NCBI GenBank assembly: GCA_024280535.1
Contig: JAJRPY010000002.1
Location: 1-9,385, forward strand
DNA length: 9,385 nt
Direction: 5' to 3'
Source: Gammaproteobacteria bacterium
GTDB lineage: Bacteria > Pseudomonadota > Gammaproteobacteria > PS1 > Pseudothioglobaceae
A program made the translations under genes and the position numbers. The notes beneath the pieces were generated by a model that did no database searches, had not been told where the DNA came from, and was given only the letters and a program-made list of their open reading frames with translations. Shown here one piece after another: positions 1-7,422 of this stretch. Each line of letters begins with the position of its first letter. The stretch's first letter is position 1.

Positions 1-222
1 CCCAAATCTCAAGGTGCTTTTTATTCCTTCCCTAGAGTTGAAGGCTTAATCAAACGCCTTAAGTTAAAAGATGACGTAGAATTTGCAACCTACTGCCTAG
101 AAAAACTAAACATCGCCTTGGTACCCGGATCAGCCTTTGGCGCACCCAATTATGTCAGATTTTCATTTGCCACCAGCATGGACAACATCAAACAAGCAGT
201 CGAAAAACTGGCCAATCTATAA
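1..222 (+). CDS. Class I/II PLP-dependent aminotransferase, C-terminal fragment (probably aspartate aminotransferase)
   Basis: The frame is open from base 1 and ends at TAA 220-222, giving the last 73 residues of a protein whose start lies outside the window. The fragment begins with QGAFYSFP, the substrate-side motif of prokaryotic aspartate aminotransferases of the AspB/subgroup I-gamma kind. It continues with LVPGSAFG and NYVRFSFA. In this family the Arg of that last motif holds the alpha-carboxylate of the amino acid substrate. The enzyme would be cytosolic and exchange amino groups between aspartate or another amino acid and 2-oxoglutarate. The catalytic lysine is not in the window, so the exact substrate (aspartate, aromatic amino acids or alanine) cannot be decided. 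The gene is followed by an intrinsic terminator at 267-301 and converges with the lipoprotein gene at 320. The family call is firm; aspartate specificity is an inference. Confidence 0.88.
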   Translation, partial: PKSQGAFYSFPRVEGLIKRLKLKDDVEFATYCLEKLNIALVPGSAFGAPNYVRFSFATSMDNIKQAVEKLANL

Positions 223-266
223 ACCATCAAAAAGATCTTGTCCACAAAATAAGATGATTGACCTAT

Positions 267-301
267 ACTGGCACTAAGTTCAAGCGAAGTAGCCAGTTTT
301 T
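267..301 (+). terminator. Intrinsic terminator of the aminotransferase gene
   Basis: ACTGGC at 267-272 pairs with GCCAGT at 292-297. The stem extends by ACT (273-275) with AGT (288-290) across one bulged A at 291. A run of five T follows (297-301). It lies 45 nt after the stop codon of the aminotransferase. Read on the minus strand the stem has no T-run after it, so it should act only on plus-strand transcripts. Confidence 0.65.
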
Positions 302-319
302 AATGTAAACATTATTGTC

Positions 320-862
320 TTATTTGTTTTTATCATCTGCTTTTTCCGCTAAGCGTACTAAATATTCTGTAATGTACTTAATAATTTGGCTTCTTTTGAA
401 AAACCCTGGTGTTTTAAATTTATTGATTTTTCCAGTTAGCATGTCTTTGTAAGCTACCTGATAGGTTGTACCCGTAAACGTGGCAAAATCTAATTTTGTT
501 ATTTTTAAATACACGCCATCCACATCAGGTTTTGAATAAGTTAATTTTGTAGCCAAGTGCGCTTCTTTTGTTAAAGCAACAAGTCTGCAATCATAGTTAT
601 TGCCTGAATAACTTTTCTTAAAATAATCACATGTGCCCTTAGCATTTACCTCACCTAAAAAAGTATCAAAACCTACATAAATTGCGGTTTTGTTTTTTAA
701 CCCATCATCAATTAAGCCAAAATCATCTTTGCTGAATGACGTTTTAATTGCATCAGCCGTAACACTACTAACGATGCCTGTCACTATGGCAGTGGCACAG
801 CCTTGCAATAAAGTGGCACTTAGTAAAATTGCTAAGGTTATTTTTTTGTTGATATTTTTCAT
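320..862 (-). CDS. Small predicted outer-membrane lipoprotein, orphan family
   Basis: This encodes 180 residues from ATG at 862. I prefer this start to the upstream in-frame ATG at 916 because AAGGAA (870-875) lies 7 nt before it and because it gives a normal lipoprotein signal: basic MKNINKK, a hydrophobic stretch, then the lipobox LQGC with the lipidated Cys at residue 22. Residue +2 is Ala rather than Asp, so by the Lol rule it should go to the outer membrane. The mature part starts with a short apolar stretch (ATAIVTGIVSSV), then a mixed alpha/beta-looking domain with two further cysteines (C78 and C92, possibly a disulfide) and a basic C-terminal end. I do not recognise the family and assign no function. 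The gene stands alone between the convergent aminotransferase and a long intergenic interval, and I see neither a convincing promoter nor a terminator of its own. The coding call is strong because of the signal and the ribosome site. Confidence 0.85.
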   Translation of the reverse strand: MKNINKKITLAILLSATLLQGCATAIVTGIVSSVTADAIKTSFSKDDFGLIDDGLKNKTAIYVGFDTFLGEVNAKGTCDYFKKSYSGNNYDCRLVALTKEAHLATKLTYSKPDVDGVYLKITKLDFATFTGTTYQVAYKDMLTGKINKFKTPGFFKRSQIIKYITEYLVRLAEKADDKNK

Positions 863-869
863 ACTATTA

Positions 870-875
870 TTCCTT
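870..875 (-). promoter_or_regulatory. Ribosome binding site deciding the lipoprotein start
   Basis: The minus strand reads AAGGAA, then 7 nt, then ATG at 862. No comparable site precedes the upstream ATG at 916, so the shorter protein with an immediate signal peptide is preferred. Confidence 0.7.
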
Positions 876-1045
876 ATTGTTATATTAAAGACGTTTAAGA
901 GTTTCCTGATATACAAATTAACCCTCGTACGATACTGTAAAAAACTTTCTGTAAATTCAACAAGACACCTGTTTGAATTTTTGCTTTCAAGAAAGTACCC
1001 GTCATTTATTCTATTGTTTTTTTTACAAACTAATAGAGATAGTCA

Positions 1046-1144
1046 ATGATAAGCAATAGTAATTTTAAAGATTTTAACAGTATTAATGGTAACAATTTAA
1101 ACAGCGTACCTGAACTAATCTCAAACCATGTGGATATTGTTTAA
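1046..1144 (+). CDS. Possible 32-residue small ORF, unproven
   Basis: ATG at 1046 opens a frame of 32 codons to TAA at 1142-1144. The product is rich in Asn and Ser (it starts MISNSNFKDFN) and has no membrane segment, signal or cysteine. Upstream there is only a weak purine stretch (AGAGATAG, 1035-1042). It is the only frame in this gap that begins with ATG soon after a hairpin, and it could equally be chance or the remnant of a lost gene. I do not recognise it. Confidence 0.15.
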   Translation: MISNSNFKDFNSINGNNLNSVPELISNHVDIV

Positions 1145-1250
1145 GGCTAGTATTTACCATTTGAACCTATTAATCTTTACTATCCCAAAAGATAATTCAA
1201 TATAGATAGCGTGTTATTTTCCCTTTACTATCTAGCACATTCAAACGACG

Positions 1251-1285
1251 AAAAAAGACCTGCAAAGTAATTGCAGTCTCTTTTT
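1251..1285 (-). terminator. Intrinsic terminator downstream of tRNA-Asn
   Basis: On the minus strand GACTGCAA (1278-1271) pairs with TTGCAGGTC (1265-1257), with one unpaired G, around the 5-nt loop TTACT. A run of six T follows (1256-1251). It lies about 105 nt downstream of the tRNA 3' end, so the primary transcript would carry a trailer that must be trimmed. The plus strand also has TCTTTTT after the stem, so it could work in both directions, but no clear plus-strand gene precedes it. Confidence 0.7.
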
Positions 1286-1389
1286 AAGGGTGCGTTTTCG
1301 CTTGTGTTTGTCATAAAATTTTTATGAACTAAGCAAAAAAAAATACAAATAATCATTAAAAACTTATTTTTAACAACAATTTATGAATA

Positions 1390-1465
1390 TGGCTCCTCGA
1401 GCTGGGCTCGAACCAGCGACAAATGGATTAACAGTCCATTGCTCTACCAACTGAGCTATCGAGGA
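1390..1465 (-). tRNA. tRNA-Asn (anticodon GTT), CCA encoded
   Basis: The 76-nt gene folds as a full cloverleaf on the minus strand. The acceptor stem TCCTCGA pairs with TCGAGGA, with discriminator G and a genomically encoded CCA (1390-1392). The D arm is AGCTCAGTTGGTAGAGC, the anticodon arm TGGAC-TGTTAAT-CCA has anticodon GTT, and the T arm is GCTGG-TTCGAGC-CCAGC. The GTT anticodon reads both Asn codons AAC and AAU. The layout and length match the usual gammaproteobacterial tRNA-Asn. It is a single-gene unit with its own promoter (1477-1504) and terminator (1251-1285). Every stem pairs, so it should be functional. I see no integrase or direct repeat of its 3' end nearby, so nothing suggests use as an attachment site. 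Confidence 0.97.
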
Positions 1466-1476
1466 ACAAGGGTGGA

Positions 1477-1504
1477 ATTATAACGGCTTTTAGCACTGAG
1501 TCAA
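1477..1504 (-). promoter_or_regulatory. Sigma70-type promoter of tRNA-Asn
   Basis: The minus strand reads TTGACT (1504-1499), a 16-nt spacer, then a perfect TATAAT (1482-1477), with the mature tRNA starting 11 nt further on. The stretch between the -10 box and the likely start is TCCACCC, a C-rich discriminator of the type found at stable-RNA promoters under stringent (ppGpp/DksA) control. That control is an inference from family knowledge. It fits the dksA gene in this window but is not shown by the sequence. Confidence 0.85.
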
Positions 1505-1713
1505 TCTAAAAAACGGTTATTTTTTATAATTAATTTGTTGGGTTGCCACTCTGAGTGAAAATACACTGAGTTATGTTGGGTGTGGTTGACTCAAATTGAT
1601 TATTTTCTCAAGCGTTGCTATTGATAAAAAAGCCTTATAAAACGCATAAAATAAACAATCAGCCAATTATTAATTACGTTGTCTGGCTTTATTTTGTCCT
1701 CTTTCTTGTCAGC

Positions 1714-1745
1714 AAAAAAAAACCAACCCGAAGGTTGGCTTTTTT
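1714..1745 (-). terminator. Strong intrinsic terminator of the repeat-protein gene (UUCG tetraloop)
   Basis: On the minus strand GCCAACC, the loop TTCG, then GGTTGG form a six-pair stem closed by C(UUCG)G, an exceptionally stable tetraloop. Nine T follow (1722-1714). It starts 27 nt after the stop codon of the repeat-protein gene. The other strand has CTTTTT after the same stem, so it could also work in reverse. Confidence 0.9.
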
Positions 1746-1771
1746 AACATTAATAGTTGACTAACTATTAA

Positions 1772-2329
1772 CTATTGTTTGACCTCTCTACTGTCAATGG
1801 CACTTGAAGCCTTGCCATCGGCATAACCTTTGGCGTATGCATCGGCTTGACCTTTGGCGTATGCATCAGCCTGACCTTTGGCGTACGCATCAGCAACCCC
1901 TTTGGCATTAGCATCAGCACTACCTGCATATTTACCGTCGGCAGTGGCATTGGCAACATTTTTAGTTGTATTCTTATTGTTGTAATGAAAACCCCAATCA
2001 GAATCATTGTTCATGTTGTTATTATTTGAAAGCGGGCCGAAATTTTGAGCACCATTGAAAGGCCCCATGTTAGAGCCGCCGTTGAATGGCCCCATATTGT
2101 TACCACCTGTAAATGGCCCCCAGTTATTGCCACCACTCATTGGGCCAAAATTAGAACCACCATCGAAAGGCCCCCAGTTACTCATGCCATTTGAGTTGCC
2201 CCAGCCGTTGTTACCGTAGCCATTATTGCCATAACCGTTGTTGCCATAGCCATTATTACCAAAAAAAGCAGATGCGGAAGCGGAAGCTACCACCATAGCG
2301 ATTGTGATGATTTTTGTTGTATTTTTCAT
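1772..2329 (-). CDS. Exported Gly/Asn/Trp-rich three-block repeat protein, sulfur-globule-protein-like
   Basis: This encodes 185 residues. It begins with a clear signal peptide (MKNTTKIITIAMVV, then ASASASA with likely cleavage after A21). Three blocks follow: four copies of GNNGY/W (24-43); six copies of a nine-residue unit of the form N-(W/F/M)-G-P-(F/M/L)-x-G-G-x (51-104); and four copies of G-x-A-D-A-(Y/N)-A-K (136-167). There is no cysteine. Small-residue and aromatic Gly/Asn repeats behind a signal peptide resemble the structural sulfur globule proteins that coat periplasmic sulfur in sulfur oxidisers. I infer a related envelope or storage-granule coat role. Other possibilities are a secreted matrix, cell-surface or host-interaction protein. 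The gene has AGAGGG (2336-2341) before ATG, its own promoter (2384-2411) and a very strong terminator, so it may be expressed as an abundant monocistronic message. The coding call is strong; the function is moderate to weak. Confidence 0.88.
   Translation of the reverse strand: MKNTTKIITIAMVVASASASAFFGNNGYGNNGYGNNGYGNNGWGNSNGMSNWGPFDGGSNFGPMSGGNNWGPFTGGNNMGPFNGGSNMGPFNGAQNFGPLSNNNNMNNDSDWGFHYNNKNTTKNVANATADGKYAGSADANAKGVADAYAKGQADAYAKGQADAYAKGYADGKASSAIDSREVKQ
1826..1921 (-). repeat. Tandem 24-bp repeat coding for GQADAYAK units
   Basis: Four head-to-tail units of exactly 24 bp start at 1826, 1850, 1874 and 1898. The first three (ACCTTTGGCGTAYGCATC on the plus strand, then six more variable bases) are nearly identical, and the fourth has diverged. 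The period is a multiple of three, so the copy number can change without breaking the frame. Confidence 0.9.
2018..2179 (-). repeat. Six 27-bp units coding for the N-W-G-P-F-x-G-G-x motif
   Basis: The six nine-residue units are NWGPFDGGS, NFGPMSGGN, NWGPFTGGN, NMGPFNGGS, NMGPFNGAQ and NFGPLSNNN (residues 51-104). The DNA has diverged more than the protein, with synonymous changes in the shared Gly-Pro codons. This suggests selection on the motif rather than very recent duplication. Confidence 0.88.
2201..2260 (-). repeat. Four 15-bp units coding for GNNGY/W
   Basis: GNNGY appears three times and GNNGW once, immediately after the signal peptide (residues 24-43). The DNA units are nearly identical and in frame, so slippage could expand or contract the block. 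Confidence 0.88.
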
Positions 2330-2357
2330 GTTATTCCCTCTAAATAAATTATGATTT

Positions 2358-2376
2358 AAGTAAAAAAAGTTTACTT
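2358..2376 (-). promoter_or_regulatory. Hairpin in the 5' leader of the repeat-protein mRNA
   Basis: AAGTAAA (2376-2370 on the minus strand) pairs perfectly with TTTACTT (2364-2358) around a 5-nt loop CTTTT. It lies between the proposed promoter and the ribosome site, near the expected 5' end of the message, where such stems can protect mRNA. That role is an inference. Confidence 0.4.
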
Positions 2377-2383
2377 GCCAAGC

Positions 2384-2411
2384 ATAATACCCTACTCAAA
2401 ACGCTTTGCAA
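2384..2411 (-). promoter_or_regulatory. Putative sigma70 promoter of the repeat-protein gene
   Basis: The minus strand has TTGCAA (2411-2406), a 16-nt spacer and TATTAT (2389-2384). It begins 22 nt after the icd stop codon, and transcription would start about 45-50 nt before the repeat-protein ATG. I see no terminator between icd and this promoter, so read-through from icd is also possible. Confidence 0.5.
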
Positions 2412-2432
2412 CACTATCAGTAGTTTGTAATA

Positions 2433-4667
<2,235 letters not shown>

Positions 4668-5195
4668 CTAAATTTGTAAACGTAGTATTTTAGCATCCTC
4701 AAGGTTCGAGTAATATTTTTTGCGTGTATCAATCAGCTGAAACCCATATTTCAAATAAAAATTAAGCGCAATTATATTGGATTTTCTCACCTCTAACAAA
4801 ATAGCACTGACCGTATCACTCTGCCGACTGGCAACTAACTTGTTTAACAATTGCCTAGCCAAGCCTTGGCGCTGAAATTTAGAATCAATGCAAATATTCA
4901 ACACATCAACAAACTCAACCGAGCGCAAACTAAGCAAATAGCCTGCAATTTTCTCATCCAGTAAAATTAGCTGAATATCAATAGCAGCATTATCAAACGA
5001 ATCAACAAATGCCTGCTTATTCCAAGGATGCTCACAAACACGATTTTCTATTGCCAAGATTTGAGCCAACTCTGATTTTGAGGCTTTTTTAAAGAAAATA
5101 TTGATAGGCTTTATTGTCTGTTTCGTTTTGATAAAAATACCCAAGTTCGTCAAAACTTTTTTCAAGTTCGGCAGTATTTGATGCCTGAAAACCAA
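4668..5195 (-). CDS. rimI: RimI-type GNAT N-acetyltransferase (ribosomal protein bS18 alanine N-acetyltransferase), start uncertain
   Basis: This is a GNAT fold protein, 175 residues if read from the ATG at 5195. The acetyl-CoA loop is Q-R-Q-G-L-A at 108-113, after the beta-strand LNICIDSKF. LEVRKSN supplies the likely general base E135, and NFYLKYGF supplies Y147, the likely general acid. These equal E103 and Y115 of E. coli RimI at a shared offset of 32. RimI acetylates the N-terminal alanine of ribosomal protein bS18. The first 30 or so residues of the long form lie inside ilvA, look unlike the family and have no ribosome site. Homology begins near PINIFFKKASKSELAQILAIE, where the only initiation choices are ATC (5105) or ATT (5099), next to the ilvA stop at 5089-5091. 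TTG codons at residues 11, 15 and 18 are alternatives. The coordinates given are therefore the maximal frame. icd follows by 6 nt. Confidence 0.85.
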   Translation of the reverse strand: MVFRHQILPNLKKVLTNLGIFIKTKQTIKPINIFFKKASKSELAQILAIENRVCEHPWNKQAFVDSFDNAAIDIQLILLDEKIAGYLLSLRSVEFVDVLNICIDSKFQRQGLARQLLNKLVASRQSDTVSAILLEVRKSNIIALNFYLKYGFQLIDTRKKYYSNLEDAKILRLQI

Positions 5196-6582
5196 TCAGC
5201 ACACGACCAAAATCAGCACCATGATTGCGATAATGGAACAAGGTAATATTCCAATAATCGCCCACTTTTTCCAAAAAATTCAACAAAGCACCTGGGCGCT
5301 CTGGAAACTCAAATCGGTACAATACTTCATCATCACAACTACTACGCCCGCCAACCATATAGCGGATATGGGTTTTGGCAATGGAATTATCGCTCATATC
5401 CAGTACGTCAAATGAATGGGTTAATGTTGCCAATAATTGCTGCTTTTCGTGCAACCCATTGCTCAGCGACACGCCCACAAAAATACGCGCCTGAGCCTCT
5501 GAATCGTAACGATAGTTAAACTCAGTAATGGCATGGTGCTTAAGCTGTTGGCAAAATTTTAAAAAACTGCCTGGTTTTTCGTCAATAGTCACCGCAATAA
5601 TTGCCTCGACATGCTCGCCAATATCCGCACGCTCTGCAATATAACGCAACCTGTCAAAATTAACATTGGCACCCGATACAACAGAAACCAGGCGTTCATT
5701 TTTGAGCAAATGTGTTTTAACATACTTTTTAATGCCTGCTGTGGCAAGCGCACCAGCAGGTTCGGAAATTGAACGAACATCTTCATAAATATCTTTAATT
5801 GCCGCACAAATTTCGTCATTACTCACTAAAATCACCTCATCCACCACCTGTTTGGCAATTGCAAAAGTTTTGACACCAATTTGCCTAACTGCCACACCAT
5901 CTGCAAAACGCCCTACTTCGGGTAAAATAACCCGCTTGTTTTGTTTCAGCGCCTCATACAAGGTGGGGGAGTCTTGTGGCTCAACGCCAATCACTTTGAT
6001 TTCTGGTGCGTAATGCTTGATATAAGTCGCCATCCCAGCAATTAAACCGCCGCCGCCAACGGGAATAAAAACTTTGTCAATATCCGCAAGCTGGGTTAAT
6101 AATTCCTTGGCAATGGTCGCTTGACCGGCCATCACCTCAATATCATCATACGGATGGATAAAAATCAAATCTTGCGCTTGCTCTAATTGTTTGGCATATT
6201 GATAAGCATCATCATATACATCACCGTGCAAAATAACCTGTCCACCCAATTGTTCAACCGCATTAACCTTAATTTTTGGCGTTGATAATGGCATCACAAT
6301 TACCGCCTCAATGCCCAATTTTTTGGCAGACAATGCCACACCTTGGGCATGATTTCCTGCACTTGAGGCTACCACACCTTTGGCCTTTTGCTCAGGGGTT
6401 AATGAAGCGATTTTTTGATAAGCACCTCGCAGTTTGAACGTATGAATGGTGAGTTTATCTTCGCGTTTTAGATAGATGTGATTATCCAAGCGCTTGGATA
6501 ATTGAAACGCTTGGGATAAAGGGGTAATCTCAACAACATCATATACGCGAGTGTTATCGGCCAGTTTAACAATATTGTGCAT
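5089..6582 (-). CDS. ilvA: Threonine ammonia-lyase (threonine deaminase), biosynthetic
   Basis: The 497 residues begin at ATG 6582. This start is chosen over the in-frame ATG at 6639 because AGGAG (6587-6591) lies 4 nt before it and the length then fits the family (about 500). The cytosolic enzyme converts threonine to 2-oxobutanoate and ammonia, the first step towards isoleucine. The PLP domain shows HTFKLRGAY with Schiff-base K50, SSAGNHAQGVA (73-83) and the phosphate-binding glycines 176-179 (VGGGGLIAG). The C-terminal part has two ACT-like regulatory modules, about 327-400 (starting VTIDEKPGSFLKFCQQL) and 421-494 (FEFPERPGALLNFLEKVG, then LFHYRNHGADFGRVL). This is the two-ACT biosynthetic form, which is classically inhibited by isoleucine and relieved by valine. 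It overlaps the end of cbbY by 17 nt, and rimI follows at its stop. No ilvBN, ilvC or ilvD gene is in the window. Confidence 0.97.
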   Translation of the reverse strand: MHNIVKLADNTRVYDVVEITPLSQAFQLSKRLDNHIYLKREDKLTIHTFKLRGAYQKIASLTPEQKAKGVVASSAGNHAQGVALSAKKLGIEAVIVMPLSTPKIKVNAVEQLGGQVILHGDVYDDAYQYAKQLEQAQDLIFIHPYDDIEVMAGQATIAKELLTQLADIDKVFIPVGGGGLIAGMATYIKHYAPEIKVIGVEPQDSPTLYEALKQNKRVILPEVGRFADGVAVRQIGVKTFAIAKQVVDEVILVSNDEICAAIKDIYEDVRSISEPAGALATAGIKKYVKTHLLKNERLVSVVSGANVNFDRLRYIAERADIGEHVEAIIAVTIDEKPGSFLKFCQQLKHHAITEFNYRYDSEAQARIFVGVSLSNGLHEKQQLLATLTHSFDVLDMSDNSIAKTHIRYMVGGRSSCDDEVLYRFEFPERPGALLNFLEKVGDYWNITLFHYRNHGADFGRVLIGFQASNTAELEKSFDELGYFYQNETDNKAYQYFL

Positions 6583-7327
6583 GTAACTCCTGTAAATAAG
6601 CCACGTCAACAACAGTTGAGTCTGTTGCACGTCCCTCAATCATTTCAAATGGCTGCTCCGGTTCGCCCAGATTATTTAAAACAACCATTGCCCCTGCAAA
6701 ATCATGGGTTTTGGTGTATTCATTAACCGTAACAACCGTCTTAATCTTGGCCCGCGTCGTCGAAACAATGCCATTATGAGAATCTTCAAACGCAATGCAC
6801 TCAGCTGCCTGCAAATTCATTTGTGCCAACACATAATGATAAATATCGCCTGCGGGCTTAAGATTAGGCACCACATCGCCAGCACCAATCACCTCAAACC
6901 AATCAAGTGCCGCCTCGCCCAATGTATTACTAATGAGCGCAACCACGTTGGCAGGGGTGGTAGTGGTAGCAATTGCTAACCGCAATCCAGCTACCCTTGC
7001 CTCTTGAAATAAACGCACCACTCCTGGGCGTAATGGTATGGCACCTTCATTCACCATTGCCACATAGATTTTAGTTTTGAGTTGGTGTACCGTCAAGGCA
7101 AACGCATCCAAATCCGCTGTTTTAAATGTTGGCAAATAATGATTGACATAATGCTTAATGCGTAATTGACCGCCCGTCACCTCCAATAATTTATGGTAAA
7201 GTTCATTTGACCATACCCAATCCAAATCCAGCTCCTTAAATGCCGAATTAAACGCCACCAAATGCCCGTCTCTTTCAGTGTTTGCCAGCGTACCATCAAC
7301 GTCAAAGATTAATGCTTGTAATGCCAT
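6566..7327 (-). CDS. cbbY: HAD-family phosphatase of the CbbY type (xylulose-1,5-bisphosphate phosphatase)
   Basis: This encodes 253 residues from ATG 7327, preceded by AAGAGAG (7333-7339). HAD motif I is FDVDGT with nucleophile D9 and acid/base D11. Motif II lies in AIATTTT (118-124), motif III is K157 in NLKPAGD, and motif IV is E181-D182 in FEDSHNG. The alpha-helical cap between residues 15 and 90 marks subclass I. The N-terminal pattern (DVDGTLA-TE, AFN-AF, LDW-W, TGG--RI) and the motif II stretch match CbbY of purple bacteria rather than generic phosphoglycolate phosphatase. CbbY removes xylulose-1,5-bisphosphate, a misfire product that inhibits RuBisCO, so it implies a Calvin cycle although no RuBisCO gene is in the window. 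It is the first gene of the run ending in icd and is divergent from dksA. I see no clear promoter for it in 7328-7422. Confidence 0.87.
   Translation of the reverse strand: MALQALIFDVDGTLANTERDGHLVAFNSAFKELDLDWVWSNELYHKLLEVTGGQLRIKHYVNHYLPTFKTADLDAFALTVHQLKTKIYVAMVNEGAIPLRPGVVRLFQEARVAGLRLAIATTTTPANVVALISNTLGEAALDWFEVIGAGDVVPNLKPAGDIYHYVLAQMNLQAAECIAFEDSHNGIVSTTRAKIKTVVTVNEYTKTHDFAGAMVVLNNLGEPEQPFEMIEGRATDSTVVDVAYLQELHAQYC
6587..6591 (-). promoter_or_regulatory. Ribosome binding site of ilvA, inside the end of cbbY
   Basis: AGGAG lies 4 nt before the ATG at 6582 and within the last codons of cbbY. It fixes the ilvA start at 6582 and the 17-nt overlap of the two genes, an arrangement that favours coupled translation. 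Confidence 0.75.
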
Positions 7328-7364
7328 AAATGCTCTCTTGATAATTAAATAAGTGAAAAATAAA

Positions 7365-7393
7365 TTGCTATTTTAAGGCACTTTAGGTATAAA
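7365..7393 (+). promoter_or_regulatory. Putative sigma70 promoter of dksA
   Basis: TTGCTA (7365-7370), a 17-nt spacer and TATAAA (7388-7393) give a good match. Transcription would start near 7400, leaving a short T-rich leader of about 23 nt before ATG 7423. A second, poorer candidate starts with TTGATA at 7339. Confidence 0.6.
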
Positions 7394-7422
7394 CATATTT
7401 TTTTTAACTTAATCCCAATATC

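Larger units (their letters stand above)
863..1250. other. Intergenic interval, AT-rich, with weak inverted repeats
   Basis: No convincing gene lies here. It includes the leader of the lipoprotein gene (863 to about 960). Three inverted repeats follow one another: 953-980 (AAATTCAA/TTGAATTT), 984-995 (CTTTCAAGAAAG) and 1011-1036 (CTATT-GTTT/AAAC-AATAG with one bulge). A fourth at 1203-1234 (TAGATAG/CTATCTA) has an 18-nt loop. One 32-residue ORF (1046-1144, plus strand) starts just after the third hairpin. In DNA this AT-rich such repeats may be chance, so no function is assigned. Confidence 0.5.

Noticed and set aside
925..932. TCGTACGA palindrome upstream of the lipoprotein gene as an operator
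   Set aside because: An 8-bp palindrome is expected by chance, and it is not positioned on a recognisable promoter.
690..1049. A 119-residue plus-strand frame opposite the lipoprotein gene, with a hydrophobic stretch
   Set aside because: It is antisense to a gene with a clear lipobox and ribosome site. Its hydrophobic part comes from T-rich DNA complementary to lysine and asparagine codons.
1203..1234. TAGATAG/CTATCTA inverted repeat as a terminator or regulatory RNA
   Set aside because: The stem has only 7 mostly A-T pairs with an 18-nt loop and no T-run directly after it.
1390..1465. tRNA-Asn as an integration site of a mobile element
   Set aside because: I found no integrase, no repeated copy of the tRNA 3' end and no change in gene style nearby. 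Both sides look like ordinary chromosome.
1614..1650. TTGCTA/TATAAA promoter-like boxes on the plus strand at about 1615-1641
   Set aside because: The spacer is only 15 nt, and no gene or RNA that I can support follows before the terminator at 1714-1745.
1826..1921. Regular 24-bp repeats as a possible CRISPR array
   Set aside because: The units are head to tail with no spacers, have an in-frame period and lie inside a coding region. No cas gene is present.
1768..2007. A 79-residue minus-strand frame overlapping the repeat-protein gene (rich in Met, Pro, Lys and Thr repeats)
   Set aside because: It is the out-of-frame reading of the 24-bp array in the real gene. Repeats with a period divisible by three keep every frame open, and it has no ribosome site.
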